Part shown: positions 28,453 to 36,380 of the stretch, piece after piece
How the letters are laid out: every line of letters starts with the position of its first letter
Numbering within the stretch: the stretch's first letter is position 1
Assembly: GCA_963781675.1 (NCBI GenBank)
Contig: CAWAGF010000001.1
Coordinates: 930,001-994,000 of the forward strand
Source: SCTD01 sp963781675
GTDB lineage: Bacteria > Actinomycetota > Actinomycetes > Mycobacteriales > SCTD01
DNA: 64,000 nucleotides
Direction: 5' to 3'
Notes under the pieces: model-generated
Database searches by the model: none
Seen by the model: the letters and a program-made list of their open reading frames with translations, nothing else
Told to the model about the DNA's origin: nothing
Position numbers and translations under genes: made by a program

Positions 28453-29307
28453 CGGTCCCAGCGGGTGAACTGCTCGTGCACCCGCATGCCGGCCTTCTCG
28501 TAGAGGTCGAGCGCCCCGGTCGGGTTGCCGGCGTCGACGCCGAGCACGCGTGGCCGGGAGGCCCCGGGCCGCGTGCCGGCGGAAGCACTCGTGCAGCAGC
28601 GCCAGCCCGAGACCGCGGCCGCGCTGCGACGGCGCGACGGCCAGCTGCCGGACGAAGCCGTAGTCCGCACCCATCGGCTGCGACAGCGCGGCGCCGACGA
28701 CCTCGTCGCCGGCCAGGGCGACGAGGTAGTGCGACGGGTCGAAGCGCTCGGTGTCGAGCAGGTAGCCGCGCCAGTCCTCGAGGCTGCGCTCGTGCTGGCC
28801 GCCGATCTCGCGGAACGACGTCGTGATCAGCCGGTGGACGGCCTCGTCGTCGCGAGGCCGCTCGTAGTCCCGCACGACCACGCCCTCGGGCCACACGGGC
28901 TCCGGCTGCTCGCCGTCCAGCGGGCGCCGCATCCGCCAGAAGCGCCGGGCGGCCGTCCAGCCGCGGGACTCCAGCAGCGCGCCGCGGGCGGTGTCCGGGT
29001 CGGGCACGTAGTGCTCGAGCGGCGCCTCGTGCTGCTCCACCCACTCCAGCAGCTGCGGCAGCAGGTCCTCGCGGCCGGGGACGGTCATCGCGTCGGCGTA
29101 CTCCTCGACGACAGTGGCGTACCCGACGGCGCGACCCTCGTCCTCGGCGACGAGGGTGCACGCCGCCCAGTCGAAGCCGTCCGTGTCCCAGTCGTCGGTG
29201 AGGTCGGCGTCGTCGGTGTCGACGCCGCCGCGGAAGGCGACGTCGTACGCGCAGAACATGTCGACGACGGCCCGCAGGTCGTCGCGCGTGGCGGGTCGCA
29301 CGATCAC
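28449..29307 (-). CDS. Tandem GNAT acetyltransferase, apparent +1 frameshift
   Basis: Begins at GTG 29307 (IVRPATRDDLRAVVDMFCAYD). Two GNAT units are visible: the first to VYATVVEEYAD-like strands, the second ending in QLAVAPSQRGRGLGLALLHECF, the acetyl-CoA binding loop. The frame breaks near 28550 and resumes as RVLGVDAGNPTGALDLYEKAGM, giving about 286 residues. This two-domain layout resembles MshD (mycothiol synthase), but such proteins are numerous and specificity is unproven. Confidence 0.82.
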
Positions 29308-29339
29308 GACCAGCAGGATGCCAGGCGCGGCAACCGGTT

Positions 29340-30176
29340 TCAGGCGATCCCGAGCCGGGCGCGCGCCTGCTTCACGTGCGGGCCCTGCCGCAGCGAGTCC
29401 GGCACCACGAGCAGGCCGCTGCGGAACGCGAGACCCGCTGCGGTGGCGGCGAAGTCCGTCGTGGGGAGCCCGGGCAGGCGGTAGAGCCTGCGCGCCCAGC
29501 GGGGGAGCATCGCGCCGGCGGCCGCGGCCAGCGCCACCCACGCGGGACGAGCCGGCGTGCCGAGCTGCACCAGTGCGGGCATCGGCGGCCACAGCACGAA
29601 CGTCGCCGCGTCGCGCGCCGCGCGGCTGGCCCGCAGCACCGGCCGGACGTCGCGGAAGTACGCCGCCACCTGCTCGACCGACGCCGGAACGGTGGCCGGG
29701 TCCAGGCCGACGAGCGAGGCGTTTAGCACCTGCTCGGCGTAGTAGGCGTCCTGCTCGCCGGGTGACAGCCGCAGGCCGCAGCGCACCGCCGTCGAGAGGA
29801 ACGACTCGACCTCCACGCAGTGCACCCAGCGCAGCAGGTCGGGGTCGGACACCCGGTAGGCGACGCCCGACTCGGGCTCGATGCCGCCGAGCCTGCGGTG
29901 GATGCCGCGCACCTTCGCGCCCGCCCGCCGGGCCTGCTCGGTCGTGCCGTACGTCGTGACGCCGACGTACTCCGCGGTCCGGAACAGCCGCCCCCACGGG
30001 TCCTGCCGGAAGTCGCTGTGCTGCGCCACTCCTGACATGGCCAAGGGGTGCAGCGCCTGGAGCAGCAGCGCGCGCAGCCCGGCCAGCGCCATGGACGGGT
30101 CGGCGTGCACCCGCCAGGTGACGCTGTCCGGCCCGTAGAGCCCGGGGTCGGGCTGGGCAGAGGGCTGCGAGCTCAC
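29340..30176 (-). CDS. Oxygenase MpaB-family (DUF2236) protein
   Basis: 278 residues from GTG 30176 (an ATG at 30209 would add 11 residues). Diagnostic segments are WRVHADPSMALAGLRALLLQALHPLAM, ended at a conserved His; RLFRTAEYVGVTTYGT; and LLRWVHCVEVESFL. In this family (fungal MpaB and latex clearing protein relatives), His residues ligate heme or metal in an oxidative cleavage reaction. No substrate can be assigned. Confidence 0.8.
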   Translation of the reverse strand: MSSQPSAQPDPGLYGPDSVTWRVHADPSMALAGLRALLLQALHPLAMSGVAQHSDFRQDPWGRLFRTAEYVGVTTYGTTEQARRAGAKVRGIHRRLGGIEPESGVAYRVSDPDLLRWVHCVEVESFLSTAVRCGLRLSPGEQDAYYAEQVLNASLVGLDPATVPASVEQVAAYFRDVRPVLRASRAARDAATFVLWPPMPALVQLGTPARPAWVALAAAAGAMLPRWARRLYRLPGLPTTDFAATAAGLAFRSGLLVVPDSLRQGPHVKQARARLGIA

Positions 30177-30237
30177 GGCTCGAGGCTGCCACGCCCGGGC
30201 CGCCGCCACACCTCGCGGCGGCGCCCGGGGCCGGCGG

Positions 30238-30648
30238 CTACTGGGAGATGGCCTGGACGGTGTTGCCGACGGCGGAGTCGTTGCCGCTGCGGGCGAGGTC
30301 GGCCTGGCTGACGATGCCGACCAGCTTGGTCCCGTCGATGACCGGCAGGCGGCGGACCTGGTGCTCGGCCATCGTCCGCATGGCCTGCTCGACGGAGTCG
30401 TCCGCGCCGATGGTGACGACCTCGGTCTGGCCGAGGTCGCCGACCGTGGTCGTGGCCGGGTCGAGGCCCTTCGCGACCACCTTCACCACGATGTCGCGGT
30501 CGGTGACCATCGCCAGCAGTCGGTCGCCGTCGCAGACGGGCAGCGCGCCGTAGTCGCCCGCGGCCAGCTTCTTGGCCACGTCGAACACCGTCGTGGAGCT
30601 CTCCACGACGTCGGCGCCCTCGGTCATGATCTCGCGTGCGGTGGTCAT
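30238..30648 (-). CDS. Tandem CBS-domain protein
   Basis: 136 residues starting at ATG 30648, preceded by GAGGAG. Two CBS motifs fill the protein: AREIMTEGADVVESSTTVFD and ATTTVGDLGQTEVVTIGADD, each with its LPV-type core (GALPVCDGDRLLAMVTDRD; RRLPVIDGTKLVGIVSQADL). Free-standing CBS pairs bind adenosine nucleotides and act as energy-state sensors or regulators of partner proteins. No partner is encoded beside it. Confidence 0.9.
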   Translation of the reverse strand: MTTAREIMTEGADVVESSTTVFDVAKKLAAGDYGALPVCDGDRLLAMVTDRDIVVKVVAKGLDPATTTVGDLGQTEVVTIGADDSVEQAMRTMAEHQVRRLPVIDGTKLVGIVSQADLARSGNDSAVGNTVQAISQ

Positions 30649-30729
30649 GTCGCTCCTCGCCGTAGGGACGTGCCGGACGCCCCCTCCCTTCCCCGGGCGA
30701 CGCCGGCTGCACCGCCCTACGCTCGGCCG

Positions 30730-31065
30730 GTGTCCTACGTCGCGATCAACGTCCTGACCGTCCCGGACGGGTCGGGGACGACCCTGGAGGCCCGCTTCGC
30801 CGCCCGGCAGGGGGCGGTGGACGCGGCCCCGGGCTTCGAGCACTTCGAGCTGCTGCGGCCGCTGGCCGGCACCGACGACTACCTCGTCTACACGCGCTGG
30901 CGCAGCGAGGCGGACTTCACCGCGTGGCGCGAGTCGCAGAGCTTCGGCCAGGGCCACGCCCAGGCGAGCGGCCGGCCGGACGGCGAGCGCCCGGCAGCGA
31001 GCGGCTCGACGATCTGGGCGTTCGAGGTCGTCCAGGCCTCCGACGGGGCAGGGGACCCGGCATGA
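30730..31065 (+). CDS. ABM-domain (antibiotic biosynthesis monooxygenase-like) protein
   Basis: 111 residues beginning at GTG 30730 (YVAINVLTVPDGSG). It has the ABM dimeric alpha-beta barrel elements: a FEHFELLRPLAGTDDYLVYTRW strand pair and a ADFTAWRESQSF helix. Relatives degrade heme (IsdG/HmoB-type) or oxidise polyketides. The WRESQSF segment resembles heme-degrading monooxygenases of this fold. It overlaps the next small gene by 4 bp. Confidence 0.85.
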   Translation: MSYVAINVLTVPDGSGTTLEARFAARQGAVDAAPGFEHFELLRPLAGTDDYLVYTRWRSEADFTAWRESQSFGQGHAQASGRPDGERPAASGSTIWAFEVVQASDGAGDPA

Positions 31066-31199
31066 CGACCGAGCCCATCGCGGACATCCCGACCACCGAC
31101 CCCGGCGCCCAGCAGGAGCCCGGCCAGGGCGAGGCCACGCCCGAGGAGCAGGGCACGCTGCCGCCGGAGGACCCGGACAGCGACGCAGGGGTGGCCTAG
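31062..31199 (+). CDS. Small acidic disordered protein
   Basis: 45 residues starting at ATG 31062, overlapping the ABM gene's stop (ATGA). It is Glu/Pro/Asp/Thr-rich with no hydrophobic core and ends in TAG, sharing a CTAG with the convergent hydrolase gene. It is similar in length and composition to the protein at 25412. Function unknown. Confidence 0.55.
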   Translation: MTTEPIADIPTTDPGAQQEPGQGEATPEEQGTLPPEDPDSDAGVA

Positions 31200-32037
31200 C
31201 CCGCAGAAGGCCAGCAGCGCCTTCACCGTGGCCTCGGCGTTCTCGACCGCCGGGGAGTGCTGCGCGTCGGGCACGACGACGTGCTCCGCACCGAGCCGTA
31301 CGGCCATCTCGGCCTGCAGGGCGGGCAGCCAGGCGTCGTCGGCCTCGCCGTGCAGCACCAGCACCGGCAGGCCGGTCGCCCGCAGCTCCTCGACCCGGTC
31401 CGGCTCGCCGGTCAGCGCGTCGGCCATGCCGAGCAGCGCCTGCGGGCTGGACGCCAGCATCCGGTCGCGCAGGAAGCCCTGCACCGAGGCGTCCAGCGCC
31501 AGCCAGCGCTGGTCGGTCGCGTTCAGCTGGTCCATCGCCTCGACCAGCGCCGGCATGCCCTGCTCGAGCAGCGGGCGCATCAGCGGGAAGACCGCCACGC
31601 GCGGCCCGGTGAGGGCGGCCGGGCCGGACCCCATGAGCACCAGCGAGGCGAAGGCGTCCGGCCGCTGCAGCACCGCGGCCCGGGTGACCAGCCCGCCGAA
31701 GCTGTGCCCCACCAGGTGCACCGGACCGCGGCCGAGCTGGTCCCGCACGGCGAGCAGGTCCGCGCCGAGGGCCTCGGTGGCGTACGAGGCGTCCGCCGCC
31801 CCGGGCGACTGGAACTGCCCGCGCTGGTCGAGCGCGACCACCCGGTGGCCGGCGTCCGCGAGCGGGTCGAGCAGCAGGCGGAAGTCCTCCTTGCTGCCGG
31901 TGTAGCCCGGCACCAGCAGCACGGTCGAGCGGGCGTTCCCGGCCGGCTCGCGGACGCAGGGCCGCGAGGCGGCCGCCGGGCACGTCGTAGCCGTCGAACC
32001 GGACGTCGAGCTCGGCGCAGAGCGGGTGCAGCGTCAC
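31196..32037 (-). CDS. Alpha/beta hydrolase, with two apparent +1 frameshifts
   Basis: Begins at GTG 32037 (TLHPLCAELDVRFDGYDV), loses frame near 31962, and continues STVLLVPGYTGSKEDF. It then shows the nucleophile elbow GHSFGG, VLHGEADD and a DAQHSPAVE catalytic His. Near 31208 a second indel restores LLAF and a stop at 31196 (TAG in CTAG). Without that shift the frame would run 310 bp into the convergent genes, which is unlikely. It is an esterase/peroxidase-type hydrolase; the substrate is unknown. It is 1 bp after the TSUP gene's stop. Confidence 0.75.
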
Positions 32038-32038
32038 G

Positions 32039-32777
32039 TCACCACGCTAGGGCAGCGGCCTGGGTGAGGTAGACGCCGCCGATGGCCGTGACCACCCAGC
32101 GGGTGGCGGTCTGGAAGGAGGCGTCCGACATGCGGTCCAGCAGCCGGCCGCCGGCGACGGTCCCGAGCATCGACAGCGGCACGGCCGCAGCGACGACCAG
32201 CCACGGGACGTGCTGCCCGCCGGTCAGGGCGGCGCCGTAGACGAGGACCTTCGCCGCGTGCGCCAGCACCTGGGTGGCCGCCTTGGTGGCGACCACGCTG
32301 TGCCGGCCCATCCCGGCGCGGACGAAGAAGACGTCGAGCAGCGGCCCGGACACCCCGGCCACGAGGTTGAGGCCGGTGACGGAGAGGCCGGCCAGCACCG
32401 CGTGCGGCGGCCGACGCGGCGTCCAGCGACAGCCGGCCCTTCGGCAGCCAGACGAGCCCGGGCACCAGGCCCAGCACGAGGTACGTCACCGCCTTGCTCG
32501 GCGCGTAGGCCACCAGCGCGATCAGCAGCCCGGCGGCCACCGCGCCGCAGCCGTACCAGCCGACGACCCGCCAGCGCACGTGCTCGCGCTGCAGGACGGC
32601 CCGCCAGCCGTTGCTGACCAGCTGGAGCAGGCCGTGCACGACGAAGGCCAGCGCGGTCGGCAGGACCAGCAGCAGCACGCCCATGAGCAGCAGTCCGCCG
32701 GCCATGCCGAGCACGCCGGAGACGGTGGCCGTGACGAACGCCGCGACCACGACGCAGGCGGCGGCGAGCAGGCTCAT
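32039..32777 (-). CDS. TSUP (TauE/SafE) family permease, apparent +1 frameshift
   Basis: Starts at ATG 32777 with a MSLLAAACVVVAAFVTATVS helix. The first half carries GVLGMAGGLLLMGVLL; after a break near 32404 the second half has AGLSVTGLNLVAGVSGPLLD and TKAATQVLAHAAK, with about eight helices. One extra base in the run of G/C restores about 245 residues. TSUP proteins transport organosulfur anions. The gene abuts the hydrolase downstream, so they share a transcript. A 17-bp palindrome sits just before its start codon. Confidence 0.82.
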
Positions 32778-32778
32778 G

Positions 32779-32795
32779 GGTGCTACGGTAGCACC
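32779..32795. promoter_or_regulatory. 17-bp perfect palindrome abutting the TSUP start
   Basis: GGTGCTAC(G)GTAGCACC has 8-bp perfect arms around one base. It ends 1 bp from the ATG of the TSUP gene and overlaps the 3' end of the phosphoesterase gene. It could be an operator blocking the start, or a small hairpin that masks initiation. A motif observation only. Confidence 0.45.
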
Positions 32796-33307
32796 AAACC
32801 GTACGTCCGTCTTGCTAGAGCGCGGTGCAGCTCCACGTCCCGCACCTGGCCGTCGGCGAGCTCCAGGGTCAGGTAGGTGCAGACCGGCTGCCGGCGCCGG
32901 TCGGTCGGCGAGCCCGGGTTCAGCAGGCGCAGGCCGCCGGGCGTCGTGGTGTCCCACGGGATGTGGCTGTGGCCGAAGACGAGCAGGTCCACGCCCGGGT
33001 GGGCCAGGTCCATCCGGCGCTCCCGGCCGGGGGCGCCGCCGGTCTCGTGCACCACCGCGACGCGCACGCCCTCCAGGGTCGCGCGGGCCACCTCCGGGAG
33101 CCGCGCACGCAGCGCCGGGCCGTCGTTGTTGCCCCAGCAGGCGAGCAGCGCGCGGGACCGCGCCTCGAGCGCGTCCAGCGCGGCGGCGTCCACCCAGTCA
33201 CCGGCGTGCACGACCAGGTCGGCCGCCTCCACCTCCCGCCAGACCTGCGCGGGCAGGTCCTTGGCGCGCCTGGGCAGGTGGGTGTCGGCGAGCAGCAGCA
33301 GGCGCAC
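32783..33307 (-). CDS. Calcineurin-like metallophosphoesterase (YfcE/MJ0936 type)
   Basis: 174 residues with all dimetal motifs in order: ADTHL, HAGDWVD, WGNNDG, VVHETGG, FGHSHIPWD and NPGSPTDRR. This is the YfcE/MJ0936 family, which hydrolyses phosphodiesters. The start at ATG 33307 is unambiguous. The gene is 12 bp after the upstream hypothetical on the same strand, so they probably form an operon with the TSUP-hydrolase pair. Confidence 0.9.
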   Translation of the reverse strand: MRLLLLADTHLPRRAKDLPAQVWREVEAADLVVHAGDWVDAAALDALEARSRALLACWGNNDGPALRARLPEVARATLEGVRVAVVHETGGAPGRERRMDLAHPGVDLLVFGHSHIPWDTTTPGGLRLLNPGSPTDRRRQPVCTYLTLELADGQVRDVELHRALARRTYGLVLP

Positions 33308-33319
33308 GCGGCCAGCCTG

Positions 33320-33760
33320 CTACAGCGCGGCGAGCACCTCGGGCAGGGGGCGCCGGTCCACGACGACGTCGGTCAGGCCGGCCAGCCGGCCGCAGTCGAC
33401 GCAGCGCGCGCCGAGCGCGACCCACTCGACGTGCTCGCCGTCCGGGACGTGCAGCCCCGCGGCGAGCTCGGCGATCGACTGCCCGCAGCCGCCGCAGGCC
33501 CACATCATCGGGTGGGTCCAGTGCGCCTCGGACTCCAGCAGGTGGACCGTCGTCGCGCAGGCCAGGCAGCGCCGGCGGGCGACGCCGGCGGTCGCGTCCG
33601 CCTCGGCGTACTGCCAGGTCGGCGCCTCCTCGCCGTGCTGCGCGCAGTGCAGCACCACGACCTCGTGCACCTCGGGGGCGCCGTCGAGGCTGCGCAGCCA
33701 GTCGCGCAGGTCGTCGACGTCCTCGCCCGTACGCGCACCGTTCTCGGTCCTCAGCACCAT
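33320..33760 (-). CDS. Zinc-ribbon hypothetical protein
   Basis: 146 residues starting at ATG 33760 (VLRTENGARTGEDVDDLRDWL). The centre is rich in paired cysteines: CLAC, CGGC and CVDC within WACGGCGQSIAEL and ARCVDCGRLAGLTD, consistent with two zinc ribbons. No family name is recognised. It sits immediately downstream of the DEAD-box helicase gene on the same strand, which suggests an RNA-related role only by proximity. Confidence 0.65.
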   Translation of the reverse strand: MVLRTENGARTGEDVDDLRDWLRSLDGAPEVHEVVVLHCAQHGEEAPTWQYAEADATAGVARRRCLACATTVHLLESEAHWTHPMMWACGGCGQSIAELAAGLHVPDGEHVEWVALGARCVDCGRLAGLTDVVVDRRPLPEVLAAL

Positions 33761-33803
33761 GCCGCGGTCATCGGCAGCGCGCAGGGCCGTCCTGAAGCCC
33801 TGG

Positions 33804-35441
33804 TCAGGGCTGCTCGGCCGCGGGAGCACCTTCGCTGCCGACGCCCTTGCCGCGACCGCGGCCACCGCGGCGGCGGCGACGGGGTGCGCCCGAGCCCTCC
33901 TCGGCGGGGGCGTCGGAGCCCTCGGGGGCGCTGCCGGTGCCGGCGACGGCCTCCAGGGCAGCGCCGGCACCGCGGGTGCGGCGGCGGGGGGTGCCGGTGC
34001 GCTTGGGCAGCTGCGGCGCGTCGTCGGCGGCCTCGGCCGGGGCGTCGTCCCGACCGCCGGAGCGACCGCCGCTGCGCCCGCCGGAGCGGCCGCCGTCCGC
34101 CCGCGTCCCGCCGTCACGCCCGCCGTCGGAGCGCCCGCCGTCACGCCCGGCCGGCTTGTTGCGGCGCCCGGTCTCGCCCAGGTCCTCGACCTGCTCGGCC
34201 TCCAGGCCGGCGCGGACCCGCGCGGAGCGGGGGAGCGTCCCCTTGGTGCCCTCGGGGATCTCGAGGTCGGTGTAGAGGTGCTTGCTCGAGGAGTAGGTCT
34301 CGACCGGCTCCGGGAACGGCAGCTCGAGGGCCTTGTTGATCAGGCCCCACTTCGGCATGTCGTCCCAGTCGACGAACGTCACGGCGACGCCCTTGGCGCC
34401 CGCGCGCCCGGTGCGGCCGATCCGGTGCAGGAAGGTGCTCTCCTCGTCCGGGCACTGGTAGTTCACGACGTGCGTGACGTCGGGGACGTCGATGCCGCGG
34501 GCGGCGACGTCGGTCGCGACGAGGACGTCGATCTTGCCGGAGCGGAAGGCGCGCAGGGCCTGCTCGCGGGCGCCCTGGCCGAGGTCGCCGTGCACGGCCG
34601 CGGCCGCGAAGCCGCGGTCGGACATGTCGGCGGCGACCTTGTCGCAGGTCCGCTTCGTGCGGCAGAAGACCATCGTCAGGCCGCGGCCCTGCGCCTGCAG
34701 GATCCGGGCGAGGACCTCGCCCTTGTCCATGGAGTGCGCGCGGTAGACGAAGATCTTGGTGTCCGGGACGGTCCGCTTCTCGCCGACCTCCTCGGCCCGG
34801 ATGTGCGTCGGCTGCTTCATGAAGCGGCGCGCCATCGTCACGACCGGGCCGGGCATGGTCGCCGAGAAGAGCATCGTCTGGCGCTCGGTCGGGAGCAGCT
34901 CGAGGATCCGCTCCACGTCGGGCAGGAAGCCCAGGTCCAGCATCTCGTCGGCCTCGTCCAGCACGAGGACCTGCACGGCCGACAGGTCGAGGTGGCCCTG
35001 GCGGGCCAGGTCGAGCAGGCGCCCAGGCGTGCCGACGACGACCTCCACGCCCTTGCGCAGGGTCTCGACCTGCGGCTCGAAGGCGCGCCCGCCGTAGATC
35101 TGCACGACGCGGATGCCGCGGACGCTGCCGGCCTTCTCGATGTCGGTCGCCACCTGCACCGCGAGCTCGCGGGTCGGGGCGACCACGAGGGCCTGCGGCA
35201 TGCCGTCGGCGCCCTCGGCCTTGCTCTTCACGCGCTGCAGCAGGGGCACGCCGAAGCCCAGCGTCTTGCCGGTGCCGGTGCGGGCCTGGCCGATGAGGTC
35301 GTGGCCCGCGAGGGCGATCGGCAGCGTCATCGTCTGGATGGCGAACGGCGTGGTGATGCCGAGCTTCTCCAGGGCCTCGACCGTCTCGGGCAGGGCGCCG
35401 AGGGCGGCGAAGCCGTTCTCCGTGGTGGCGGGACTCGTCAT
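33804..35441 (-). CDS. DEAD-box RNA helicase, RhlE-like
   Basis: 545 residues with the full motif set: Q motif near LGITTPFAIQTMTLP, Walker A ARTGTGKT at about 53-60, PTRELAVQ, TPGRLLD, VLDEADEML (about 165), FSATM, and C-terminal ATDVAARGIDVPDV, HRIGRTGRAG. The last 150 residues are a low-complexity Arg/Gly/Asp/Pro tail (GGRSGGRSGGR) typical of RNA-binding helicases. RhlE-type enzymes remodel RNA in cold or ribosome assembly. The 175-bp upstream gap to the divergent ferritin-like gene may hold a 5' leader, as in other DEAD-box genes; I see no clear structure there. Order relative to DUF3107 and TetR matches Rv3211. Confidence 0.92.
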   Translation of the reverse strand: MTSPATTENGFAALGALPETVEALEKLGITTPFAIQTMTLPIALAGHDLIGQARTGTGKTLGFGVPLLQRVKSKAEGADGMPQALVVAPTRELAVQVATDIEKAGSVRGIRVVQIYGGRAFEPQVETLRKGVEVVVGTPGRLLDLARQGHLDLSAVQVLVLDEADEMLDLGFLPDVERILELLPTERQTMLFSATMPGPVVTMARRFMKQPTHIRAEEVGEKRTVPDTKIFVYRAHSMDKGEVLARILQAQGRGLTMVFCRTKRTCDKVAADMSDRGFAAAAVHGDLGQGAREQALRAFRSGKIDVLVATDVAARGIDVPDVTHVVNYQCPDEESTFLHRIGRTGRAGAKGVAVTFVDWDDMPKWGLINKALELPFPEPVETYSSSKHLYTDLEIPEGTKGTLPRSARVRAGLEAEQVEDLGETGRRNKPAGRDGGRSDGGRDGGTRADGGRSGGRSGGRSGGRDDAPAEAADDAPQLPKRTGTPRRRTRGAGAALEAVAGTGSAPEGSDAPAEEGSGAPRRRRRGGRGRGKGVGSEGAPAAEQP

Positions 35442-35616
35442 GGGTGGTGCCTCTCGTACGGTCGCGCCGACCGACGACAGGAAGGGGCTCGCAACGGGGC
35501 TCGCGAGGAGTCCGGCGCGCCACGGGACTGCGGTCCGCGCACACGATCGAGGCGGCGAGCGCCGCCCCGGAAGGGCTCAGCCTACCGCCGGGCGCCCGTA
35601 CGGCAGGATCGGCGGC

Positions 35617-36270
35617 ATGAGCACCCGGCTGGACCAGGCGACCGTCGACCTGCTGGGGGTGCTGGCCTACGGCGAGCTGACGGCCTTCGAGCGGCTGGCC
35701 AGCGACGGCAGCCTCGCGCCCACGATCGGCGACAAGCACGCGCTGGCCACCATGGCGGCCGCGGAGTACGGCCACTACCGGCGCCTCTACGACCACATGC
35801 TCAGCGAGGAGATCGACCCCGAGGAGGCGATGGCCCCCTTCGCCGGTCCGGTCGACGCCTTCCACGACTCCACGCCGCCGAACGACTACCTCGAGGGCCT
35901 CATCAAGGCGTACGTCGGCGACGGCCTGGCGACCGACTTCTACCGCGAGGTGGCGGCCTTCATCCAGGACGCCGCCACCCGCGGGCTGGTGCTGGAGGCG
36001 CTCGCCGACACCGGGCAGGCCGAGTTCGCGGTCGCCAAGGTGCGCGAGGCCATCGAGGAGGACCCCGCGGTCGGCGGCCGGCTGGCCCTGTGGGCCCGGC
36101 GGCTGGTCGGCGAGGCGCTGATCCAGGCGCAGCGGGTGGCCGTGGAGCGGGACGCCCTGACCGAGCTGCTCGTCGGCGGCAGCGGCGACCTGGCCGGGAT
36201 CGCCCGGCTGCTGACCCGGCTGACGGACAACCACACCGCGCGGATGGCCGCGCTCGGCCTGCAGTCGTAG
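35617..36270 (+). CDS. Ferritin-like-fold protein (MiaE-like)
   Basis: 217 residues of helix: GVLAYGELTAFERLASDG, then MAAAEYGHYRRLYDHM with the carboxylate-His pair EYGH, and ALADTGQAEFAVAKVREAIEE near residue 130. These match the ferritin-like/MiaE-related family found beside rhlE in actinobacteria. Diiron ligands cannot be placed for certain; the EYGH pair is likely one half-site. Possible roles are iron storage or tRNA/RNA hydroxylation. It is divergent from the helicase across 175 bp. Confidence 0.78.
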   Translation: MSTRLDQATVDLLGVLAYGELTAFERLASDGSLAPTIGDKHALATMAAAEYGHYRRLYDHMLSEEIDPEEAMAPFAGPVDAFHDSTPPNDYLEGLIKAYVGDGLATDFYREVAAFIQDAATRGLVLEALADTGQAEFAVAKVREAIEEDPAVGGRLALWARRLVGEALIQAQRVAVERDALTELLVGGSGDLAGIARLLTRLTDNHTARMAALGLQS

Positions 36271-36380
36271 GGCACGTCACACCACCCCGTCACCACCCAG
36301 AGCAGGACAAAGCTCCCCGAGGGCGAAGACAGATCCAGTCGCGTCGTCGCCGGCGCGGGCCCCGCAACCAGGAGATCCCC

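Noticed and set aside
30888..31195. A C-terminal extension of the alpha/beta hydrolase beyond 31196
   Set aside because: It would run antisense through two convergent genes and its sequence is not like the family. A one-base frame correction gives a natural stop at 31196.
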